A DNA stretch of 35,559 nt, from IMG/VR virus record IMGVR_UViG_3300035438_001498, positions 1-35,559 of that record; one strand, 5' to 3'. Positions 1 through 7,677 of this stretch are shown here, piece by piece. Position numbers and translations under genes: made by a program. Every line of letters begins with the position of its first letter. Position 1 is the first letter of the stretch. This DNA comes from a virus. A model generated the notes under the pieces. The model saw only the letters and a program-made list of their open reading frames with translations, did no database searches and had not been told where the DNA came from.

Positions 1-1
1 C

Positions 2-52
2 CAGACTTATGGTGCGTTTTTCCTTGGGAAAAATGGTGGAATTAATGATTGA
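2..52 (+). CDS. 3' end of an unidentified upstream gene (partial)
   Basis: The frame starting at base 2 is open to a TGA at 50-52 and gives QTYGAFFLGKNGGIND. This Gly/Phe-rich ending reads like a real C-terminus. The stop overlaps the ATG at 45 of the next gene, the same close packing seen elsewhere on this strand. Only 16 residues lie inside the window, so no function can be given. The alternative is that this frame is open by chance. Confidence 0.4.
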   Translation, partial: QTYGAFFLGKNGGIND

Positions 53-281
53 CTGGGACAATACTGCATTTCTAAAAAAGTTTCACAAAAACAAGTGGCC
101 TTGTGTTAGTATACAATTGTCAAAAAATAATTCAATGCGCAGATGGACCGACATGTTGGATTGGTTGGAAAGTGAAATAAATGCAAAACATTATTCTTGC
201 GTGTTGGATAATGATCTTGCATTTCACGCAAAGTTCAGATATGATGAAGATCGTTTAAGATTCATCTTAGCTTGGTCATAA
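45..281 (+). CDS. small phage protein, unknown function (78 aa)
   Basis: I do not recognise this protein. It is a soluble 78-residue product rich in Trp, Lys and Asp (MIDWDNTAFL...), with a likely helix around WTDMLDWLESEI. The frame is also open upstream to an ATG at 9, but the ATG at 45 overlaps the stop of the preceding reading frame (ATGATTGA) and follows a GGTGGA-like ribosome site, so I prefer it. No signal peptide or membrane segment is visible. If the upstream fragment is not a gene, the longer 90-aa form starting at 9 is possible. Confidence 0.6.
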   Translation: MIDWDNTAFLKKFHKNKWPCVSIQLSKNNSMRRWTDMLDWLESEINAKHYSCVLDNDLAFHAKFRYDEDRLRFILAWS

Positions 282-283
282 AA

Positions 284-556
284 ATGTACACGCCGAAAAA
301 AATGAAATGGAATTGCCTGGTAGATTTTCGCGATCACCTCGTAACAGAGACTCAAGAAAAAATTGTGTCTTTCGATGGATGGCGATTGATTACTGAGAAC
401 GCTCAGTATACCATGTCAGATGGCAAACTGTTTGTTGACGCGCCATCAAAACCTGAACCATTGCCGGAATCAAAGCCTGAACCAAAGTCTGCTGCGAAAT
501 TGCCGGAATCAAAGCCTGAACCAAAGTCTGCTGCGAAGAAGAAACGCCGATCTTAA
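284..556 (+). CDS. conserved phage protein with Pro/Glu/Lys repeat tail (90 aa)
   Basis: The first ~60 residues (MYTPKKMKWN ... GWRLITENAQYTMSDGKLFV) have the look of a compact beta-rich domain that I associate with conserved phage proteins of unknown function. The rest is low complexity: two copies of LPESKPEPKSAAK followed by the basic end KKKRRS. Such a tail could bind nucleic acid or be a flexible linker; this is inference. The start is taken as ATG 284, three bases after the upstream stop; a TTG at 272 would add four residues. The gene converges on the minus-strand gene ending at 570. Confidence 0.7.
   Translation: MYTPKKMKWNCLVDFRDHLVTETQEKIVSFDGWRLITENAQYTMSDGKLFVDAPSKPEPLPESKPEPKSAAKLPESKPEPKSAAKKKRRS
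461..538 (+). repeat. 39-bp tandem direct repeat, two copies, in frame
   Basis: Bases 461-499 and 500-538 are near-identical 39-bp units beginning TTGCCGGAATCAAAGCCTGA. Each encodes LPESKPEPKSAAK at the C-terminus of the 284-556 gene. The unit length is a multiple of three, so a change in copy number would keep the frame. Confidence 0.9.
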
Positions 557-564
557 AGAAGATC
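549..564. terminator. possible weak bidirectional terminator
   Basis: GATCTT-AAAG-AAGATC forms a 6-bp perfect stem with a 4-base loop between two convergent genes, and is followed on the plus strand by TACTTTTAC. It overlaps the stop of the plus-strand gene. The stem is short and the U tract poor, so the call is tentative. Confidence 0.3.
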
Positions 565-569
565 TACTT

Positions 570-2099
570 TTACATCACGAAAACTTGCCCAGTCGCCTCG
601 TTTAAAACGTCGTTGAACAAAATTTCCATGTCTAGGGCAAGAGTTTCCGTAACCTGCTTTCTAGTTTGATCATCGCGATCTTCTCTATTGAGAGTGAGCC
701 AACGTGTGGGGTTTCCCCAAGCTTTTTTCCCATAAGGTAATCGAATGGGTAGAGGATTCAATTGAACTTTTCCAGTTGCAAGATACTGAGCAAACAATTC
801 ATAAAGAAACTCGTATGGTCGATTAATTAAATTTTGACGACTGCTTCGCTGCGTTCCAATTGCATTAAATAGCGAGTTGTATTCGGAACGCTGAGAGAAT
901 TCCATTCTGTTAGTCATGTCGATAGGTTTATTATACATATCTCTCAAAATGTTATTAATCTGAAGAAAGAAATGATTTTCGATTTCTTTCCACGAATAAG
1001 CACGCCCACGCGATTGTATGGCATGGCCAATTCTATGAGCCATCGTCCACGGAGTCATAACTACATGCTCTGCGCCTGCATTACTCACAAACACGACAGT
1101 TATGGCATCTTCCGTGTTTGATAGTATTTTGTCCGCATCTTGCGGAAACATTCGTTCTATCTGAGTCGAGTCTGTTCGTCCCATTTCTCGATATTTTCCA
1201 GAACCTGGTCTATTACTGAAGAACAATCTAAAATTTACTGGAGTGTTTCTGAAAAACTTTACGGTCTTTAGTTGACTAACTCTGCTTGAAACTAATCTAC
1301 GATCTGGTTGCCTAAATGATCCAGTTTTCGTGAAATCTCCCACAGTCTGGTAGTCACTGAGTGGCATTTCTGTGACGATAGATTCATTATTTTTTTGACG
1401 TTTTTGTTCGTAGTAATAAAGTGGATCATTGAAAACGATTGTTCCATCTGATCTTTTCATTATGTTCGAAAGCGAGTAGTCAAATAGCCAACTACCTTTA
1501 CTTTTTGGAAGTTTTTCTGCGTATGACTGGAGATTTAAGGCAGTTTCGTAGAAGTTTTTCCAATTCTTGCGGTCTTCGCGAATAGCTTTGTCAGTTAATT
1601 GTAAAGCATGTAAGTACCTTAAAGTTCCAGACGTTAGTTTATTAACAGGAGTATCGTCAGATTTTACTACTGGTTCAATTGCTGGTCGTGCTGCTATTTC
1701 TTCTTTAACTTTTGCTTCTACTTCTCGCCACGATAGTCTGTTATACAGGTACTCTTGTAGGAGTTTAGCAATTTCTTTTTGATCTGCATTCATGTGATCA
1801 AGTTTTTCCAATTCAACTACCAATATACGATCTTGATCTCGTTGAACTATTTCGCTACGCAAAATTTTTGGTAATGCTGGATTATCGGGATTCGCTCTTA
1901 CATATCTAAGAAATCCAAAAAAACTACGAATAGCTTGATTGGTTCTAACGTCAGGTTGCCCGATCACATATTTGGTCACACGGTCATCGTGGATAACGAC
2001 CAGAGAATCTACACCACGTTCAATTCTTTTGCCAGGATATTCATCACGAATGTCATGTGCGAGCGTCCATGAGCGTTCGAATAGAACATGAAGCTTCAT
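570..2099 (-). CDS. large phage protein with kinase-like N-half and degenerate zincin-like C-half (509 aa)
   Basis: No close named homologue comes to mind. The N-terminal half has spacing reminiscent of a divergent protein kinase fold: a possible Lys in VTKYV (K43), a hinge-like ILVVELEKLDHM (~92-103), a catalytic-loop-like DYSLSNIM (D207, N212) and a metal-binding-like VFNDP (D225). The C-terminal half contains AHRIGHA (H355, H359) and, 75 residues on, YELFAQYL (E434). This resembles the H-x-x-x-H...E zinc site of zincin peptidases, but the catalytic Glu of HExxH is Arg, so it may be inactive. It begins MKLHVLFE, ending in L-F-E like a T4 prohead-protease site. It sits one base after the stop of the GP88-like gene, probably co-transcribed. 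Both domain calls are inference from motifs. Confidence 0.8.
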   Translation of the reverse strand: MKLHVLFERSWTLAHDIRDEYPGKRIERGVDSLVVIHDDRVTKYVIGQPDVRTNQAIRSFFGFLRYVRANPDNPALPKILRSEIVQRDQDRILVVELEKLDHMNADQKEIAKLLQEYLYNRLSWREVEAKVKEEIAARPAIEPVVKSDDTPVNKLTSGTLRYLHALQLTDKAIREDRKNWKNFYETALNLQSYAEKLPKSKGSWLFDYSLSNIMKRSDGTIVFNDPLYYYEQKRQKNNESIVTEMPLSDYQTVGDFTKTGSFRQPDRRLVSSRVSQLKTVKFFRNTPVNFRLFFSNRPGSGKYREMGRTDSTQIERMFPQDADKILSNTEDAITVVFVSNAGAEHVVMTPWTMAHRIGHAIQSRGRAYSWKEIENHFFLQINNILRDMYNKPIDMTNRMEFSQRSEYNSLFNAIGTQRSSRQNLINRPYEFLYELFAQYLATGKVQLNPLPIRLPYGKKAWGNPTRWLTLNREDRDDQTRKQVTETLALDMEILFNDVLNEATGQVFVM

Positions 2100-2100
2100 T

Positions 2101-3312
2101 CTAGTGCTCTAGAAGATACGTACCAAGTACGTCTCTGCGAGTGGCAGAGATATCACCGTCTCCCGGTTTTACTATGACATTATACTGATTCGTAGAACCT
2201 TTAGAAGCCTTCAACATTTCGTCATAGGTCAAAATACTAGCTACATCAATGTCATATGTGCCAGCGATTTTCTGCTTCAGATCTTTTATTGCCTGTGCGG
2301 ATTTGTAAATCATCTTTGAGGCAGTCTTTGGCTTGCCATCTTTGTCCTTTTTGCCAGTTGGCATCTCTTTGCGAGTGACGTAATCCATATACAATTCTTT
2401 TGGCACAATGACTGAGTGCTTGTCCTTCTTGAAGTCAACTTTCTTTTCTTCTCTACCCTTGGCACCCATGCTAAAGTTAATAACAAAGTTGTCAGGTTTA
2501 GTTGACTTGACTACGTCCGCTATCTTGGTATAAGCGTAGAATGTGGCATCGGGTATTTCTCTAGCTAAGTCGAATGCTTTGTTCACGTATGCTGGTGAGA
2601 AGAAATCTCCTGCATCATGCCATCTGATGTACACATCATTCTTTTTCTTGGTATTCTTTTCCACAGCTTGTTTTACTTCCTTTTTAAGCTGACTCATAAA
2701 TCCATCTGGGTCATTAAGCAAGTAGTTCAATAGACGAGTTTGAGAAAGAGAACTGGCTTCCCATTGAACATAACCGCCTTTTTTAGCAAAGCAAACAATC
2801 TTGCAACTGCCGGCGCCAGGACAGGTGTCAACTACGTAAAATTCACCAGATTTTTCATCAACTGCCAGCCCTAGTAATGCAGGCAGTCCAACATTATAGA
2901 AAACGCTGGTAGAACCATCGCTGTGCTTCATCTTTTCGTTTTGTTTTAGGATCTTATCTGGACGTTGGGTAAACAATCTTCTCAATGCGTCTAAATCGTA
3001 CTCATTATTATTCTTATCGACTATGGGAATTACCGAGCCACGATGAATATAGGGAAGCTTATATTTGTCAGTGGGCTCTTTTTCTTTTGTAATAACTCTG
3101 TCAAGATAGCTTTTAAGCTCATCGTTGGAAAGCTTTCGTAGGGAAGCGCCTAAAAATTTGTCAGGATCCTCGGTTATTGCGTCCGTCTCAACTGTTTCGT
3201 CTTGAACAAAGTCTTGAAGAGACATGACTTTTATCTTAGGAGGAAGATTGCCATTAAATGGGTCATCACTCACATCTTCAAAAAGCTTGTTAATTAATGT
3301 TCTAAAATCCAT
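2101..3312 (-). CDS. GP88-family phage protein (403 aa)
   Basis: Residues ~136-400 match the GP88 family first described from mycobacteriophages and plasmids, whose function is not established. The marks are the Cys cluster CPGAGSCKIVC (C164, C170, C174), the core RWHDAGDFFS (230-239), the downstream FYAYTK (258-263), and a basic C-terminal part. The Cys cluster suggests metal or cofactor binding, but that is inference. The first ~130 residues are an acidic extension, beginning with a leader (MDFRTLINKLFED) that contains L-F-E, similar in style to T4 capsid-targeting leaders. ATG 3312 is preceded by AAGGA with 7-base spacing. The gene is first of the minus-strand pair and divergent from uvdE. 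Confidence 0.85.
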   Translation of the reverse strand: MDFRTLINKLFEDVSDDPFNGNLPPKIKVMSLQDFVQDETVETDAITEDPDKFLGASLRKLSNDELKSYLDRVITKEKEPTDKYKLPYIHRGSVIPIVDKNNNEYDLDALRRLFTQRPDKILKQNEKMKHSDGSTSVFYNVGLPALLGLAVDEKSGEFYVVDTCPGAGSCKIVCFAKKGGYVQWEASSLSQTRLLNYLLNDPDGFMSQLKKEVKQAVEKNTKKKNDVYIRWHDAGDFFSPAYVNKAFDLAREIPDATFYAYTKIADVVKSTKPDNFVINFSMGAKGREEKKVDFKKDKHSVIVPKELYMDYVTRKEMPTGKKDKDGKPKTASKMIYKSAQAIKDLKQKIAGTYDIDVASILTYDEMLKASKGSTNQYNVIVKPGDGDISATRRDVLGTYLLEH

Positions 3313-3322
3313 AATAAAGTCC

Positions 3323-3351
3323 TTGACAAACGATAAAAATTGTTCTATTGT
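3323..3351 (+). promoter_or_regulatory. sigma70-like promoter for the uvdE gene
   Basis: TTGACA at 3323-3328, a 17-bp spacer, and TATTGT at 3346-3351. The -35 is perfect; the -10 matches at the key T, A and T positions. It lies in the divergent gap and points at the ATG at 3381. Confidence 0.6.
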
Positions 3352-3360
3352 ATTTATCTT
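3350..3360 (-). promoter_or_regulatory. possible T4-type late promoter element (AAGATAAATAC)
   Basis: Read on the minus strand the bases are AAGATAAATAC, one mismatch from the T4 late core TATAAATA, about 38 bases upstream of the GP88-like start. The same AAGATAAATA occurs on the minus strand at 31701-31710 ahead of the fibre gene. The match is short and could be chance. Confidence 0.35.
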
Positions 3361-3380
3361 ATCGTCACTATTAACTATTT

Positions 3381-4412
3381 ATGTCAAATATCAAACGAAT
3401 TGGCTTTGCTTGTAAGTTTTCCGAGCTGGACTCGAAAGGGCAAGTTGCCTCAGTACCAGAACTGAATACTAAAACCACCACTGTCGCTTGGCTGAATCGA
3501 CAGTCTAAAGCGGTGGCAGAACAGCGTCTGTGGGATATTATGGTTCACAATATTGAATCTGCTCGCAGACTTATCGAAAGGATAGGAGAAGAAAACGATC
3601 ACCGTAGAATGGTTCGTCTGTCAAGCGATCTTTTACCTGTCTATACTGAGTCTAGTTGGTGTTATTTTTGGCAGTTATCTGATGTACGACAGTATGCAGA
3701 GAAGCATTTTGCCGATGTGGGAAGACTGGCTCGTAATAGGGATGTGCGCCTTAGTTTTCATCCTGGTGGGTTTACCGTTCTTGCTAGCGATAGTCCCGAT
3801 ATCGTGAACAAAAGCATCGAGGAATTTGAGTATCATGTAAACATGGCTCGCTGGATGGGCTACGGCATGCAATTTCAAGATCTTAAGCTCAATGTACACG
3901 TTTCAGGTAGGCGGGGTGCGCAAGGCATGCGTGAGATGTGGGGCAGGCTCTCACCCGAAGCCAGGAATATGATTACCTTGGAAAATGACGAGATCTCTCA
4001 CGGGCTGGATGTTTGTTTGGAGCTTGCTGATCTTGCGCCAACAGTCTTGGACATTCATCATCATTTCGTGAAGACTGGCGAATATATTCAGTCTACTGAT
4101 CCCAGAATTACCCAGATTGTGGACAGCTGGCGCGGTGTACGTCCAGTTGTTCACTTCAGTGTTACTCGCGAGGATGTGCTGCCAGATCACTGCCCGAATA
4201 CGCTGCCCTGCCACGCAACTCTGACCGGTCGAGGAATTAACAAACAAAAGCTGCGAGCGCATAGCAATTACATGTGGAACAACGCAGTTAATAACTGGGC
4301 CTACACTCATTGGCAGTGGGCTGATTTGATGGTAGAGTCAAAAGCTAAAAATCTGGCAAGTTTTCCGCTGGCAGATATGTATAAAAATTTAGACAGCAAG
4401 AATTCAGCATAA
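3381..4412 (+). CDS. uvdE: UV damage endonuclease UvdE/UvsE (343 aa)
   Basis: This is a TIM-barrel UV-damage endonuclease, which nicks DNA immediately 5' of cyclobutane dimers and other lesions to start alternative excision repair. Family landmarks occur in order: RIGFACK near the N-terminus, VRLSFHPGGFTVL (H127), NVHVSGRRG (H173), ITLENDE (E201), VLDIHHHF (D224, H226), VHFSV (H258), RAHSNYMW and the late DLMVESKAKNLA. These histidines and acids supply the metal cluster in known enzymes. The length is normal for the family. The ribosome site before ATG 3381 is weak. It is transcribed away from the GP88-like gene and heads the repair/replication stretch. Phage copies presumably repair sunlight damage; that role is inferred. 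Confidence 0.93.
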   Translation: MSNIKRIGFACKFSELDSKGQVASVPELNTKTTTVAWLNRQSKAVAEQRLWDIMVHNIESARRLIERIGEENDHRRMVRLSSDLLPVYTESSWCYFWQLSDVRQYAEKHFADVGRLARNRDVRLSFHPGGFTVLASDSPDIVNKSIEEFEYHVNMARWMGYGMQFQDLKLNVHVSGRRGAQGMREMWGRLSPEARNMITLENDEISHGLDVCLELADLAPTVLDIHHHFVKTGEYIQSTDPRITQIVDSWRGVRPVVHFSVTREDVLPDHCPNTLPCHATLTGRGINKQKLRAHSNYMWNNAVNNWAYTHWQWADLMVESKAKNLASFPLADMYKNLDSKNSA

Positions 4413-4420
4413 TTAGCTAT

Positions 4421-4924
4421 ATGCTCAATAATCTTAAAAACTGGCTAAAATCATCTACTAAAGCGGTTGAACCTCCTGTTTCAGACACTGCCGTTACAGA
4501 ATCTGAAGTAAAGGCCGCGCCCGTAAAAAAGCGAAAGCGTTCATCTAATACTGACAAAAAGTCGAAGAAAAACAAAAAATCCAAAACTACTGAACTGTCT
4601 GTCAAAGAACAAGCTACCGCGAATGGCGACCCATATATTGCTATTCTAAAAGTAGACATAGATACTCAGGATCCTAGCATGGCAAGCGGTTCCTTCGAAA
4701 TGGATTGGAATGAAAAATTCGTAGTAAATCTAATCAAAGCTGGCTATAAAATTAGATCAGACGATACTGATCAAGATATTGTAGAACGCTGGTATCAGAC
4801 TATCTGCCGTAACGTAGCACTTGAATTGTACGAACAACAGCAAGCAGACCCGGAAAATAGAGCATCTGATATGCGAGTAATTAGATCCAAAGATATTGGA
4901 AACGGCCGTACTGAAGTAAGCTAA
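4421..4924 (+). CDS. conserved phage protein with Lys-rich N-terminus (167 aa)
   Basis: Residues ~30-60 are extremely basic (KKRKRSSNTDKKSKKNKKSK) and presumably disordered or nucleic-acid binding. Residues ~70-150 form a compact domain (PYIAILKVDID ... FEMDWNEKFVVNLIKAGY ... IVERWYQTICRNVALELY) that I associate with conserved proteins in environmental myophages, without a known function. It follows uvdE by eight bases. The ribosome site is weak, so read-through from the uvdE promoter or coupling is likely. The placement between uvdE and the RNase H gene suggests a DNA-related job, but this is context only. Confidence 0.75.
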   Translation: MLNNLKNWLKSSTKAVEPPVSDTAVTESEVKAAPVKKRKRSSNTDKKSKKNKKSKTTELSVKEQATANGDPYIAILKVDIDTQDPSMASGSFEMDWNEKFVVNLIKAGYKIRSDDTDQDIVERWYQTICRNVALELYEQQQADPENRASDMRVIRSKDIGNGRTEVS

Positions 4925-4931
4925 GTTTAGC

Positions 4932-4959
4932 TTGACACCAATAATAGTTGTGTTATACT
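4932..4959 (+). promoter_or_regulatory. sigma70-like promoter for the RNase H gene
   Basis: TTGACA at 4932-4937, a 16-bp spacer and TATACT at 4954-4959. It ends 28 bases before the ATG at 4988. Confidence 0.7.
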
Positions 4960-4987
4960 ATGCTGATAAACACAGTATAGGTAAATT

Positions 4988-5989
4988 ATGCAATACGCAT
5001 TAATCGATCTCGCAAACACGTTTTTTAGAGCCAGACATATCGCAAGCAAGAACTCTACTGCTTGGGAAAAGGTTGGGATGGCCCTTCATTTGACCATGTC
5101 TTCTGTAAATTTCGTAGTTCGAAATTTCAAGATCGATCACGTTGTTTTTTGTCTGGAAGGCCGAAGCTGGCGCAAGGACATTTATACACCGTACAAAGCC
5201 CATCGCAAACTTGCGGAGGCTGCAATGACTGAGGAAGAAGCAGAAGAAAACAAACTCTTCTGGGAAACGTATGATGCCTTTGCTGAGTATCTACGTGAAC
5301 GCACCAATTGCTCGATTCTGCAATATCAGAAGGCTGAGGCAGATGATTTGATTGCCAGATTTATTCATCTTCATCCAGGTGATCATCACTATATTATTTC
5401 TAGCGACACTGACTTTGTTCAGTTGATTGCTCCAAATGTGCAACAATATAACGGCATCACCAATCAGTTAATTACCCTTGATGGATATTTTGACGATAAG
5501 GGTAAGTCAGTTATTGATAAGAAAACTAACGAGCACAAAAAACTAAACGATCCTCAATTTATTCTGTTCGAAAAGTGCATGCGCGGGGACAGCGGGGATA
5601 ATGTATTTTCTGCTTATCCTGGCGTTCGAACAAAGGGAACTAAAAACAAAGTAGGGCTAATTGAAGCCTGGGAAGATCGCGAAAAGCAAGGTTTCAATTG
5701 GAACAATCTAATGCTTCAGAAATGGTTAGATCATGAAGGCAAAGAACACAAAGTCAAAGAAGATTACGAACGTAATCGAAAACTGATTGATCTGAGCGCA
5801 CAACCAGATGATATTAAAAGTGAGATAGATCAATCTATCAGAGATAAACTTAGAGTAGCAATTATACCTCAAGTAGGTATTCATTTGATGCGTTTTTGTG
5901 CAAAATATGAACTGAACAAGATCAACGAACAAGCAGAATACTATGGACGATGGTTAAATTCCCGTTATGCTGGAGTTCTTAAAGAATGA
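4988..5989 (+). CDS. T4-type RNase H / 5'-3' exonuclease, FEN family (333 aa)
   Basis: The enzyme would remove RNA primers and adjacent DNA from lagging-strand fragments, leaving nicks for the ligase at 9035. FEN/PIN-like acidic motifs are clear: ALIDLANTFFRA (D7), QKAEADDLIARF (E117, D119, D120), IISSDTDFVQL (D140, D142) and the helix-hairpin-helix-side motif MRGDSGDN (D201, D204). Its length is close to T4 Rnh (about 305 residues), with a Lys-rich insertion around 170-185. An AGG precedes the ATG at moderate spacing, and it has its own promoter. A host Pol I-like 5' nuclease domain is the alternative, but the sequence looks phage-type. Confidence 0.9.
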   Translation: MQYALIDLANTFFRARHIASKNSTAWEKVGMALHLTMSSVNFVVRNFKIDHVVFCLEGRSWRKDIYTPYKAHRKLAEAAMTEEEAEENKLFWETYDAFAEYLRERTNCSILQYQKAEADDLIARFIHLHPGDHHYIISSDTDFVQLIAPNVQQYNGITNQLITLDGYFDDKGKSVIDKKTNEHKKLNDPQFILFEKCMRGDSGDNVFSAYPGVRTKGTKNKVGLIEAWEDREKQGFNWNNLMLQKWLDHEGKEHKVKEDYERNRKLIDLSAQPDDIKSEIDQSIRDKLRVAIIPQVGIHLMRFCAKYELNKINEQAEYYGRWLNSRYAGVLKE

Positions 5990-6043
5990 AACGACTCTTC
6001 AACATAAGAAAGATTTATTCAAAATATTTTTAAAGGAGAACAC

Positions 6044-6496
6044 ATGACACTTATTGCCAAACCAATTATTAAAGATCAATATTGGGTAGTTACAGACGGC
6101 GTAAATAAAGTAGGCAACGTGATTGCCGACGGATCTGGGTTTGAAGTAAAATTACACGGTGAGTTGACACACTTTACCAAAGTAGATGAAATTCAGACCA
6201 AGACCAAAATTAGATTTGAACCTATCAAAACTAATAAGAAACCTCTTTCTTTACCTTACCTTGAATATCCTACCCCAGAAAATGTTTACAATTCAGTTTT
6301 AGACGTACCACGGAAATTGCATCTATTCACTCAGACCGAAAAAAGCAAGTGTTATCATGTTGCTGGCTGGTTTGTGATTAATCAATCTGGTACAGACATC
6401 GTTGAATTTTGTCCTAAGTATATTTTCATTCAACGTTATTCCTATCGAGGTCCATTTAAAACTGAAGAAGAGGCTAAAACTGCTATAAATACTTGA
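6044..6496 (+). CDS. conserved phage protein, unknown function (150 aa)
   Basis: Strong AAAGGAG ribosome site before ATG 6044. It has an N-terminal beta-rich part (YWVVTDGVNKVGNV ... GFEVKL) and a conserved C-terminal block containing KLHLFTQTEKSKCYHVAGW and FCPKYIFIQRYSYRGPF. I associate this pattern with proteins shared by T4-like cyano- and pelagiphages that have no assigned role. No signal peptide or membrane segment. The fragment PFKTEEEAKTAI near the end looks like a common C-terminal helix. It starts a run of four overlapping or abutting genes up to 7418. Confidence 0.78.
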   Translation: MTLIAKPIIKDQYWVVTDGVNKVGNVIADGSGFEVKLHGELTHFTKVDEIQTKTKIRFEPIKTNKKPLSLPYLEYPTPENVYNSVLDVPRKLHLFTQTEKSKCYHVAGWFVINQSGTDIVEFCPKYIFIQRYSYRGPFKTEEEAKTAINT

Positions 6497-6497
6497 T

Positions 6498-6701
6498 ATG
6501 ATTCATATCAAGAAATTTATCGACCGAGTTTCATTATTAGAAAGCAGAAACACTAAAGATCTGGTAATGCCTCTGAGCGAAGCTAGAGGTTTGCGAGATG
6601 AAATTACTAAATTGATATCAGATTTATACGATAACAATAGAAAAAAAGACTCGGAAGAAAAGATTATTCAAATACAACTTAAGGGTGGCAATTTTAAGTG
6701 A
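6498..6701 (+). CDS. small helical phage protein (67 aa)
   Basis: Begins one base after the preceding stop and overlaps the next start by four bases (GTGA). It is almost entirely helical: IKKFIDRVSLLES, then MPLSEARGLRDEITKLISDLY. This looks like a small dimerising or adaptor protein, and similar sequences occur in environmental myophages without known function. The N-terminus (MIHIKKFIDRVSLLES) contains an L-L-E site in the style of T4 capsid-targeting leaders, but it lies among plus-strand genes, so this may be coincidence. Confidence 0.7.
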   Translation: MIHIKKFIDRVSLLESRNTKDLVMPLSEARGLRDEITKLISDLYDNNRKKDSEEKIIQIQLKGGNFK

Positions 6702-6991
6702 GTCGAACTCAGCCAAAACTGATACTTGAACACGTAGACAAGAATACCTACAAAGCTGTACAAGTAGTGGAAGCTAGTGGCATATGGGCTATATTCTATG
6801 ATGATCAACCTATTAATCTTAAGTCTCAGCACTATCTGACAAATGATGCTGCCCCTAAGTACAAAAAGACTAGTTTCTCAAATCCTGGTCACGCAAGAAA
6901 CTTGTGCAGAAAGTTGAACGCTCAGTTCAAAACTGGCAAGTTTACCGTCGTTTTCATGAACACTGGTCGCAAAGTCTATCCAGATGACTGA
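6698..6991 (+). CDS. conserved phage protein (97 aa), GTG start
   Basis: GTG at 6698 overlaps the upstream TGA; AAGGGTGG lies upstream as ribosome site. Conserved features are SGIWAIFYDDQPINL and the block PKYKKTSFSNPGHARNLCRKLN, in which the S-N-P-x-H-A-x-N-L helix looks typical of a protein recurrent next to the following gene in marine and freshwater myophages. No catalytic motif is obvious. It is soluble and strongly basic. Function unknown. Confidence 0.72.
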   Translation: MSRTQPKLILEHVDKNTYKAVQVVEASGIWAIFYDDQPINLKSQHYLTNDAAPKYKKTSFSNPGHARNLCRKLNAQFKTGKFTVVFMNTGRKVYPDD

Positions 6992-7418
6992 TCGAACCAA
7001 GCAGAAATATCAAATTACAGATCTACTAATAACTACTCTGAAGGCAAAAGGATTGCCTTTAAAGTCAGAAGTAGTTGATATTATGATACCAGTTTACTGG
7101 CATGCTGGCCGTTCTGGACGTAGTCTAAGACTGACAACTTGGGGTAGATCAGCATTCACTGCTGCGGAAATCAAAGGCTATGACTTTCCCATCAGTAACG
7201 TACAATACATTGACAAGACAAGTATGAATATCTTGAATGAGTCCAGTAAAAAAATCAGTTGTCCTTACTATTTTTGGTTAAAAACTGCTGCTGCTTCCAA
7301 CATAGCAGCAAAGCATGTGGCATGCGTTACCGTTTATGACGAGAAAATTGCAATTATGATAAGTATATATGGATGTCTTTTACAATTTCTAGAAAATTCA
7401 GGAGTCATTGATGAGTAA
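6984..7418 (+). CDS. conserved phage protein (144 aa)
   Basis: ATG 6984 lies inside the end of the preceding gene, an 8-base overlap, implying translational coupling. The protein has MIPVYWHAGRSGRSLRLTTWGRSAF, then a middle with PYYFWLK, and a hydrophobic C-terminal helix (IAIMISIYGCLLQFLE). That last segment could be a buried helix rather than a membrane span because it is short and followed by acidic residues. No function can be assigned. It overlaps the next small gene by eight bases. Confidence 0.72.
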   Translation: MTDRTKQKYQITDLLITTLKAKGLPLKSEVVDIMIPVYWHAGRSGRSLRLTTWGRSAFTAAEIKGYDFPISNVQYIDKTSMNILNESSKKISCPYYFWLKTAAASNIAAKHVACVTVYDEKIAIMISIYGCLLQFLENSGVIDE

Positions 7419-7569
7419 CGATCAAAAACCAAACCCACTTATCGAAATTTTAAAGCGCAAGAAAATTAACAATCAAGGAAAATTCAATCCCAATCAGGGA
7501 AACTCAGGCAAGCCTCAAAAGGGATTTGGGGGATCTGCGGTGGTTCGCAAAACCGGCAGGGGTCGATAG
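7411..7569 (+). CDS. very small basic protein, Gly/Asn/Gln-rich (52 aa)
   Basis: This 52-residue gene is supported by an ATGAGTAA overlap with the upstream stop and by the GGAG seven bases before it. The product (MSNDQKPNPLIEILKRKKIN ...) has an amphipathic basic helix, then a disordered Asn/Gln/Gly/Lys tail ending RKTGRGR. The charge suggests nucleic-acid contact, which is inference. It closes the operon that started at 6044; the next gene has its own promoter. Confidence 0.65.
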   Translation: MSNDQKPNPLIEILKRKKINNQGKFNPNQGNSGKPQKGFGGSAVVRKTGRGR

Positions 7570-7615
7570 TTCGTATTTAACAATATTATCGTTGTTATAA
7601 AACCTCGATAGAAAC

Positions 7616-7643
7616 TTGACATCAATATTTTTTCGTGTAAACT
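7616..7643 (+). promoter_or_regulatory. sigma70-like promoter
   Basis: TTGACA at 7616-7621, a 16-bp spacer, TAAACT at 7638-7643. It lies in the 108-base gap before the gene at 7678. Confidence 0.6.
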
Positions 7644-7677
7644 AGACCTCATTACCTCCTAGTTACGAGTCATTTAT

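Noticed and set aside
4951-4982. Possible operator hairpin (TATACTATG ... CACAGTATAG) at the RNase H promoter
   Set aside because: The arms pair only imperfectly and overlap the -10; too weak to call.
6484-6491. TATAAATA as a late promoter on the plus strand
   Set aside because: Only six bases before the next ATG and inside coding sequence of an early-type operon; likely chance.
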